From positions 1 through 25,660 of the forward strand of contig CAKKTI010000288.1 in the NCBI GenBank assembly GCA_920105805.1: a DNA stretch of 25,660 bases. The letters are read 5' to 3'. The stretch comes from Condylostoma magnum. Its lineage: Eukaryota; Ciliophora; Heterotrichea; Heterotrichida; Condylostomatidae. The position numbers and the translations under genes are program-made. The notes below the pieces were generated by a model. It did no database searches and had not been told where the DNA came from. It saw only the letters and a program-made list of their open reading frames with translations. Positions within the stretch are counted from its first letter, which is position 1. Each line of letters opens with the position of its first letter. Below, piece after piece: positions 19,417 to 25,660 of this stretch.

Positions 19417-19962
19417 ATGAAGGTGTCAGAATTACTTATGTAAGTTTTAGGCAGTTACCTTGCTTATTTTCATCTTGGATATATGACGTATAAGAAGAGG
19501 AAGGCTGCACAGGAGAAGAAAAGGATTAAATTGCTGTTGAAGTGGATATCATGCACTCTTTTAATGTACATATAATTCGCGGCGGATATATTATTCGATT
19601 GATTACCGACTTATTACTTCTTTAAAACTGTAATTCTACTTTTTATTTTAATTGATAGTAGAATTAGCGGGAAGATTTTTAAGAAATGTGAAAGCTGAAT
19701 TCAGCCTATTGAGATTTGTATTGATTATGCTGTTTATTACCTTTACTCTATATTTTCAGGGTTTAGTTTTCCCTTACTTAAATATACAATAACTCATATA
19801 GATTGGGTATTATATGGCGCAACATAGTAGCAATTACTGAATTTAGACAAAGCTTGCTATGACTACTTAATTCAGATAAAAAATTAAAAATAAGAACTCG
19901 TAAAATTAAACTCTCAAAAACCAACGGAGAAAAAGCCTAGAGTAACTAGAATAAGACAGTAA
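19417..19962 (+). CDS. REEP/TB2-DP1/HVA22-family ER membrane-shaping protein
   Basis: The protein has 181 residues from ATG at 19417 to TAA at 19960-19962. The TB2/DP1 hairpin region spans about residues 45-115 (LLKWISCTLLMYIQFAADIL, then FDWLPTYYFFKTVILLFILI). The family order is kept: a helix ending in D-x-x-x-x-W-L/F-P-x-Y-Y, then a second hydrophobic helix, then a -P-I-E- segment (SWIQPIE). A charged C-terminus follows (NQKQELVKLNSQ, EKKPRVTRIRQ). DP1/REEP proteins bend and stabilise ER tubules. TGA codes for Trp in DWLP and SWIQP. The next gene begins 3 bp after the stop in the same frame, so a fused product cannot be excluded from sequence alone. Confidence 0.82.
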
Positions 19963-19965
19963 ATA

Positions 19966-20403
19966 ATGAACACAACTGCGGGGATTCAGCTTAGAAAAGA
20001 TAGAGGAAGAGAGCCAATATATTTCCAGCATAATATCTGGTATAATACTACTAGCAATGCTTTCTCTTGGTAAGCAAAAGGAGATGATAGTAAGTTCACT
20101 GATTAAGTTTATGACATAAAAATTTTAGATAGGCAATAATCTCTTTTATAGATTGAATTAGACGAATCTGATGATACAAAAGTCGTAAAGTTTAACAGCT
20201 TTGCAAGTATGAATGAGTGGTATAGCAAAATTTCTACAACATTAGAAAGTTTATAGAATAGGTTATAGATATTTAAAATATGCTTGTTTATTATAATATT
20301 GCATCTCATTATATAAGAGGGATATTTTGTGATATAGATTATTCGATTATGCTGCTGATACAACCTTTTAATAATTTTATTATAATACAATTTAAGCAAA
20401 TAA
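19966..20403 (+). CDS. Small protein with PH-like N-terminus and C-terminal membrane hairpin
   Basis: The protein has 145 residues from ATG at 19966 to TAA at 20401-20403. Residues 1-95 have a strand-rich pattern ending in VVKFNSFASMNEWYSKISTT, which resembles the last strand and Trp-bearing helix of PH domains. This is a resemblance only. Residues 105-140 form two hydrophobic stretches (IFKICLFIIILHLII and NLLIILL). It is in frame with the REEP gene before it (3-bp gap) and lies 4 bp before the TMEM64-like gene. An alternative reading is that this is the C-terminal half of a single REEP-PH-like protein. In-frame TGA and TAA codons within the last 25 codons leave the exact C-terminus open. 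Confidence 0.6.
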
Positions 20404-20407
20404 AGAA

Positions 20408-21127
20408 ATGGAGTGAAAAAACTTGTTAAGAATACTTATAATCTCAATAGCAATTATTTCAGTTATATTAGCAGTTTATTTTTACCATTCTCTTACCCAC
20501 TATGTAATTAATCTATTTGATTACCTACATGATTTAGGCACACAAGGTATAATATGGTTCGTCATATTCTACATAATATCTCTACAAGTAGCCTTTCCAG
20601 TAACAGTAATAGACATAACACTCGGCTATCTTTACCCATGGAAAACAGCGTTTCTTATTGCATAATCTGGCTCAATTATTGGAGTTTGCATAAGCTATTT
20701 AATTGGACGATTATTACTAAAAGAGTGGATTGAAAACTGAAGTAAGGATCATAGATTTCTGAGAGGATTAAAATATGCAGTACTGACTAATCCATGGAAA
20801 TACTCGATTTTGGTAAGACTTAATTACATGACTCCTATAGTAAAAAATTACGGAATGGCAGGGTTGGGTGTTAGCTTTAATCCCTACTTTATATCAGCTA
20901 TGATTGTTTGCACTATGTCTATTTGCTGGCATATTACAATTGGGGCTGAAGCTAATAACATAAGCGAGGCTGTGAATCAGTCTCACATAACTGAAGGAGA
21001 TATAGCCTTTTTACTTACTCTTGCAAGTATAACAGTGATTGCTATTACTTTATTAGTTATTCTTACTAGAAGATTAATGAGGGAAGCTGAGGAATCTAAT
21101 GCAATTCTGGATTCTGAGGATAATTAA
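20408..21127 (+). CDS. VTT-domain (TVP38/TMEM64/DedA-type) membrane protein
   Basis: The protein has 239 residues from ATG at 20408 (M-E-TGA-K) to TAA at 21125-21127. It has an N-terminal helix (LLRILIISIAIISVILAVYF), then the VTT/SNARE-associated region: FPVTVIDITLGYLYPWKTAF, a glycine-rich re-entrant part (SGSIIGVCISYLIGR), the conserved positively charged loop and helix ILVRLNYMTPIVKNYGMAGL, and two further helices (FISAMIVCTMSICWHI, FLLTLASITVIAITLLVIL). The tail is acidic (EAEESNAILDSEDN). Members of this family act as or with lipid scramblases and in Golgi/ER traffic. Trp at residue 3 and in ENWSKD are TGA. The next ATG is only 8 bp away in another frame, which fixes TAA as the stop. 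Confidence 0.85.
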
Positions 21128-21135
21128 GTAATAAA

Positions 21136-22044
21136 ATGGAAATAAAGGATATTGAACTAAGCTTAAACTTTTCTGGGAAGAGAAATCACCGCTAGCATTT
21201 GAATCTTACGGATATAGACACTGACCAGCATATGGTTAGTATGTATGAAGGTATCACTAGCTATAATAAAAGAAGAATGTTTGACTCATTTGACCTAATG
21301 CGTTAGCAAAAAAGGAAAAAATCTATTTAAAATCCAGAAGAAACTCATAAATAACAATTGCTAGCTCTATCAGAAATAAGATATGTAGAAGATGTAAGGA
21401 AATTACAGGGCTGTATAGCAAGAAATAAAACCTTATGAACTCTAGTAGTCCTGCTAACGATTAAAAAGATGAGTAAAGTAATAAAACCAGCTATTAAAAA
21501 ACTATAAAAGCTTTTCTTATACAAATGAAGACATAAGACTTTAGTCACTTTCAGAGGTACTCGCTTAAACCCATGAATGATTAAAATAAGAAGCTTAAAT
21601 AGAAAACTTAACCAAAAATATAAAGTAATCCTACTTAGAGCCTTTCATGCTTTTAGAGAACGGGGAATTCTTTGTCAATTAGCACTGTAAATAGCTGAAA
21701 GTCAGAATCTTGAAAGTATACCTGGTAATTTTGGTAGAAAAGTGCCTTTTATATTTGATTAAGCTAATATTTCCCATAAGAAGCAGAGAAAAACCAATTA
21801 ACAACAAGCTAAAAGTTTCAAATTTAGTGCACCTGAGTCATCAAGCATAACACCCCCCAGACAAAGACGTAAGCGGACTCCTGAATCGAGTAAAAAACAA
21901 AAGTATGGTTAAAATTCAGATAGTGTCTCAAAAGCATCAATAGACCAAAACACAAAACAAGAGTTTAAAAAGGCAATTAGAGGGCGTTATCGCAACTAAA
22001 ATAGATACTTAGAGAATGCGATGGGGAGTTCATACCTTAGATAA
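21136..22044 (+). CDS. Hypothetical basic protein, 302 aa
   Basis: The frame runs from ATG at 21136 to TAA at 22042-22044, followed in frame by TGA. I do not recognise the family. The N-terminal 70 residues are polar (MEIKDIELSLNFSGKRNH). A central helical, Lys/Arg-rich segment (about 70-185: LWTLVVLLTIKKMSKVIKPA, RGTRLNPWMIKIRSLNRKLN, LLRAFHAFRERGILCQLA) could be helical repeats or a weak membrane-proximal domain. The last 100 residues are disordered and strongly basic (PPRQRRKRTPESSKKQK), suggesting nuclear or nucleic-acid contact. TGA is Trp three times. It starts 8 bp after the TMEM64-like stop, so it may share a transcription unit with the membrane genes before it. Confidence 0.8.
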
Positions 22045-22289
22045 TGATCTTTATTTAAAATGTAGTAAAATTATAAGCAAAATAAGGTTAGAAAATGATT
22101 AAATCAGGAATTCATAGCTAATAATGCCCTAAGAATACCATTCATCAAGTTTCCATTTTCCGTGCATTTAACTAGGGCAAAATAAATACGTGACATTTAT
22201 ATAATTACGTGATGACTATGTCTCGTTCGACTGATACTTGATGTATCCAAAGTTCTCTGATGCTTTATTTAGTTAATTACATATAAATT
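22045..22289. promoter_or_regulatory. Upstream region of the HBS1-like gene with a TACGTGA direct repeat
   Basis: This 245-bp spacer is one of the few long gaps in the right half. It holds two identical copies of TACGTGA at 22187-22193 and 22206-22212, separated by an AT-rich stretch (catttatataat) that contains a TATA-like run. The arrangement could be a bZIP/bHLH-type operator around a core promoter, but this is inference. I saw no gene in it on either strand. Confidence 0.35.
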
Positions 22290-23825
22290 ATGATTTTTTC
22301 ATCTTTCGGCTAGTTAGTTTCTGCAGATCTCTGCTTAAAGCAAAACTCAAATCTCCTTGAAGACTTAATTCTTTACAAAGAATAGTATCTTTAAAACTTT
22401 TAAGGTCCAACACCCGACGAAGAAATAGATCTAGCTAGGGACGGTAAATCTTATGCTCCAATCATAGTATAGGCTTAAAAGCAAAGGTAAGAAATTCCTC
22501 GTAAAAAACAGGAAGTAAAGGAGGTAAAAGTCGACTTAAATGCAAAATATCGCAATGTTTTTGACATAAAACGCTATAAGATCAAAAATTCTCTTAATGT
22601 TGCTCTGCTCGGAGTGTATCAGTCAGGTAAGAGCACTATTTTTGGGAATTTGTTGTACTAATTAGGTTACTTTAAGGAAGATTAGGTTAGGAAGAATGCT
22701 AGATCGGATACTGAAGGGAAAAACATACAGTTTGCCTGGCTATCAGATACTTAACCATAAGAACGATAACATTTTACTACATAAGACGAATCTTTTGGCA
22801 CATTTTAACTAGGAGAAGTAGATATAAACTTAGTAGATACTCCTGGAAGGTAAGAACTAGGAAATAGGGTAGCTAAAACGGCCTTATAGTCAGATATTCC
22901 AGTGTTAGTAATAAATGCCAAGAGAAAGGTGTTTGAGAAAGATATAGAATAAGATTTAATACAGCAATTAGCCTTCTTAGCAAGAGGATGTAATGGAATA
23001 AAATAAATCATCATATGTATCAATTAACTGGACTTATGGTAAGATAGCCAGTCTAGATTTGAAAGCATAAAACAAAGATTACTTGAGTAGTTATCGTAGA
23101 TTATAGTGGAGTAAAACTGTGTTTTTATCCCTATAAGTGGATTATAAGGAATAAACCTATATGAGAATCGAGGAGAGTTTGAATGATATGATGGCCCTTC
23201 TGTCTGTAATGTTATATCAAATTAATAAGTATAAAAGGAGCATTAAAAACCATTAAGATTGGCGATAAATGATGTTTTTGTAAGACCTCATGGAAATATA
23301 ATAGGAAACATACTCTGTTGTAAGGTAATCAGTGGAGTTCTAAAACTAAATGATAAGATTTTAATTAACCCAATAGCCTAGTTATCAGACATAAAATAGA
23401 TGAATAAATTCGGATAAAAGACTACAACTTGCTTTGCTGGGGATTAAGTAGAACTATCTCTTAAAAACTCAGATAAATTCTTCCATTAAATCACTTAAAA
23501 CAGTGTAATATCAGGTTAAAAGTACCCCTTTTTATCCGCTAAAAAGATACAAATTTAAGGCGTTACGGGCTTAACTCAACTTCCAATACACAAAAACCGT
23601 ATTTTAACCATAATAATAAATAATCAAATAAAATACTGCAAAATAGCAAAACTAATCGATTCTCCTCGTTTAGTACCATCATACAGTAAGTTCATTGCAA
23701 ACATACAGCTATTTGACCCAATATACTGCGAGAAGATGACAAATGTCAAAGAATGTGGACGAATTGCACTACTAGACGAAGGAAAGTTTCTTTCAATTGG
23801 AATGATAAAGGAAATTTTAGAATAG
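22290..23825 (+). CDS. HBS1-like translational GTPase with divergent GTPase motifs
   Basis: The protein has 511 residues from ATG at 22290 to TAG at 23823-23825, followed by TAA. The N-terminus contains an HBS1-type segment (FQGPTPDEEIDLA; usual form F-x-T-PSPDD). The G domain starts near 100: G1 is GVYQSGKST (usual GHVDAGKST), G3 is DTPGRQE (usual DxPGHKD; Arg187 replaces the catalytic His), G4 is INQLD (usual NKMD) and G5 is SGLQG. HBS1-specific marks are LLYQLGYFKED with FAWLSDT, and EWYDG then RLAINDVF. Two beta-barrel domains follow. HBS1 with Pelota/Dom34 rescues stalled or end-of-message ribosomes. eRF3 is the alternative, but the FAWLSDT and EWYDG context favours HBS1. Loss of the His and of NKxD suggests slow or absent hydrolysis or changed nucleotide specificity. 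Confidence 0.8.
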
Positions 23826-23838
23826 TAATCTTACCTAA

Positions 23839-24498
23839 TCAGCTCTTATCAACTATCTCAGCTTGGTAGACTGGTTGCACTGCTTCTCCAGGTTGTGCAA
23901 TAGTTTATCCGTTATATACTAAATTATCCGCTTATTACTGCATTAAATTTAAAACTTATTCACCATGTAGCACTAAAACTGTCTCATTGTTCTAAAACCT
24001 AACATCAGTACTTCATATGATATAGGTAAAATAAAACCTTATAGAAGTTGCAACCATCCAAATTGTCATTAGTGCAAAAGGATGGCAGGTGTCGTAAAGG
24101 TCATCACAATAGAACATCATAGCAAATGTTTCCCGAAAAACTTTTAATGGAAACTCCCACATTTTAAGCTTTCCATAATAATGCACCTTTTCAGGAGATT
24201 GGGTTCTTAGACCTTGAATACAAATTATTCCGAGTACTCCGCATATTATATTGACTACCAATTCCAGCAATAGGACCAGTACAATAAAAATAGCTGGATG
24301 TAAAATTCCTATTAAATATATCCCTATTTCGATTAGTGAAGGCATTCTTAATACAGACCATAATGCCATTAAGATATCGATTGCTATTATAAGATAACTT
24401 CCGATTTTAAGGGTAAAAAGGCCACAGTACATGTGCTTCGTAGGAGAGGAAAAATACTTGTAAAATTTCTGATTCTCTGAGTAAGGTTAAAGGTCCAT
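23839..24498 (-). CDS. Hypothetical multi-pass membrane protein ending on TGA
   Basis: The protein has 219 residues from ATG at 24498 to TGA at 23841-23839. After a short polar start (MDLQPYSENQKFYKYF) there are about four hydrophobic segments: LFTLKIGSYLIIAIDILMAL, LIEIGIYLIGILHPAIFIVL, LELVVNIICGVLGIICIQGL and ALMTIWMVATSIRFYFTYII. A hydrophilic tail follows (NNETVLVLHGEQVLNL, PGEAVQPVYQAEIVDKS). I do not recognise the family. An internal TGA (TYIIWSTD) is Trp. The terminal TGA has no TAA or TAG after it before the frame enters the convergent HBS1 coding end, so here TGA itself acts as stop. The stop is 13 bp from the HBS1 stop and the start 12 bp from the divergent neighbour. Confidence 0.8.
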
Positions 24499-24510
24499 TT
24501 TTATAAAGTG

Positions 24511-25278
24511 ATGAAAAATAAAGAGGTATCACACTTCAATATTGATTTTGAAATTAATGACACTGCAAGTAGATCCCCTTAGTTAGCTAGCACTATTAAA
24601 AACGACTCACTAGGATCTTCTATGACACTTAAAAAACCGATTCTTCCATATTAGAAAACGGAAAGAACTTAATAAGTAGACTAAGCAAAGTGAATTGATA
24701 GTGATTAAAAGGCTTGTCTTTGCTGTAAGAATATCAAACAATTAGGAAAACCTGTAAATGACTTTTAAACTATTTACGCTGAATGCAGTTCAAGTTAATC
24801 GAGATTCTATGTAGTTGGATGCTTTCCCTGGGTGAATTAGGAGATGTGTGAGATTTTGATTGGGGAAGAGTATGAAATTAAATGGGAAAAGGATCATTGT
24901 ATTGAAAATGCATTAGATTACCACGAATTAAATGAATATTGTTAATCCGCCTTTTAAAGGTTGTAAAAACATATAAGAATCAATAAGTTTATGTTTACAT
25001 ACGGGAATTGGATTAGATTAACATACTTGCTGTTTTTCATAATAATCGGAATGATTATTGATATCATTACTGGGTTTATTGGAATGATTTTTGTATCTTT
25101 TCTACTAGTTTGCATTCTTTATTATTTATAAAGATTAATCGTTTGGAAGCTTTGCATGAAGATTGAGTCAAAACTACTAGAACACATAACATTTACTTAA
25201 GATCCTTTACTAGACAAAGGAGTTAAATTGATTCCAGGTCCATTTGGAAAATACATAGCGTTTAGAGTAAATACTTGA
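24511..25278 (+). CDS. Hypothetical membrane protein with Cys-rich segment
   Basis: From ATG at 24511 the frame gives 255 residues to TGA at 25276-25278, or 257 if TGA is Trp and TAG TAA at 25282-25287 is the end. The N-terminal 60 residues are polar. Residues about 69-105 hold a cysteine cluster (ACLCCKNIKQLGK, then YAECSSS) and a hydrophobic, Trp-bearing stretch (FYVVGCFPWVNQEM). A long hydrophobic pair follows at about 170-215 (LTYLLFFIIIGMIIDIITGF, IGMIFVSFLLVCILYYL), then a soluble C-terminus ending GPFGKYIAFRVNT. I do not recognise the family. The start codon is 12 bp from the divergent membrane-protein gene, across a TTTTATAAAGTG stretch. Confidence 0.78.
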
Positions 25279-25284
25279 AATTAG

Positions 25285-25550
25285 TAAGTTTACCCAATAT
25301 TAAAGGAATAGTTTAAAATATGTAGTACTTTATAAACAATTTTACAGCTTATATTGTTTATATACAATGTTTGTTACATTACAAAATAAAATATATATTC
25401 CTTTATGCATTTGATAGTTAGTATCTTATTACATCTCAAACTATTCTTAATTAAAAGGACTAATCCTGCATGTATTTTACCTCAAATAAATCCCAGCTAA
25501 GCAAGTTAAATCTAACAAACTTTATAAAGAGGATAATTAGTAATTTAAAA
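25285..25550. other. AT-rich spacer before the kinase gene
   Basis: About 265 bp with no gene seen. It should contain the kinase promoter. An ATG at 25470 is in frame with the kinase, but the 27 codons after it do not resemble kinase sequence, so I treat it as leader. Confidence 0.4.
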
Positions 25551-25660
25551 ATGTCCTTGAGTCATTTTGAAATATTGAATGAACTAGGCAAAGGAAGCTA
25601 TAGTATTGTGTATAAAGTCAAAAGACTGAAAGATGGGAAAATATACGCGCTTAAGTAAGT
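25551..25660 (+). CDS. NEK-like (NIMA-related) protein kinase, N-terminus only
   Basis: The last 110 bases encode the start of a protein kinase domain. The sequence is MSLSHFEILNELGKGSYSIV, then YKVKRLKDGKIYALK, with the glycine loop GKGSYSIVYKV and the ATP-binding Lys in YALK. The F-E-x-L-x-x-L-G-K-G-S-Y-x-x-V-Y-K-V-K-R pattern is typical of NEK kinases, which regulate cilia and mitotic microtubules and are expanded in ciliates. The codon after ALK is TAA, read as Gln, where many NEKs have Glu or Gln. The rest lies beyond the window. An in-frame ATG 27 codons upstream would give a longer N-terminus. Confidence 0.85.

Overview
This is ciliate nuclear DNA, most likely macronuclear, from an organism that uses the Condylostoma-type nuclear code (NCBI table 28). 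TAA and TAG are read as Gln and TGA as Trp inside conserved domains: TAA for Gln in the ThrRS catalytic core, TGA for the Trp of WD40 blades, TAG for Gln in LIS1. The same three codons end genes: LIS1 stops on TAG right after its family-typical WECR end, TMEM64-like stops on TAA 8 bases before the next ATG, and the membrane gene at 23839-24498 stops on TGA. A standard-code ORF scan therefore shatters every gene here, while translation as if there were no stops leaves both strands open everywhere. I assigned strands by homology, amino-acid composition and gene packing. No gene needs an intron, and no tRNA, rRNA, CRISPR array or transposon was seen.

Layout. 1-620: 3' end of an ABCC transporter. 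621-2707: decayed WD40 sequence on both strands. 2708-5750: two intact minus-strand seven-blade WD40 paralogues built on a 120-bp repeat. 5844-9435: a hypothetical gene, a coiled-coil gene, a heat shock factor and a GPR107/LUSTR-type membrane protein. 9650-14294: zinc-knuckle protein, TBC1D13-like RabGAP, GET1/WRB and threonyl-tRNA synthetase with a C-terminal GST-like domain. 14390-19405: a tandem segmental duplication of [ThrRS 3' end - LIS1 - FLVCR-type MFS - mitochondrial ACP]. 19417-22044: REEP/DP1, a PH-like/TM protein, a TMEM64-type VTT protein and a basic protein, packed 3-8 bp apart. 22290-25278: an HBS1-like GTPase and two membrane proteins. 25551-25660: start of a NEK-like kinase.

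The most notable structure is the duplication. Copy I keeps ThrRS and MFS-1 but has a decayed LIS1 and a truncated, decayed ACP. Copy II keeps LIS1, MFS-2 and ACP but has a truncated, decayed ThrRS tail. The join between copies is visible near 16316, where ACP sequence runs directly into ThrRS sequence. Other themes are extreme compaction (head-to-head start codons 8, 11 and 12 bp apart; tail-to-tail stops 4 and 13 bp apart), frequent back-to-back stop codons, two neighbouring gene pairs in the same frame with no unambiguous stop between them, and a translation-rescue GTPase (HBS1) with altered GTPase motifs in an organism whose stop codons are ambiguous.
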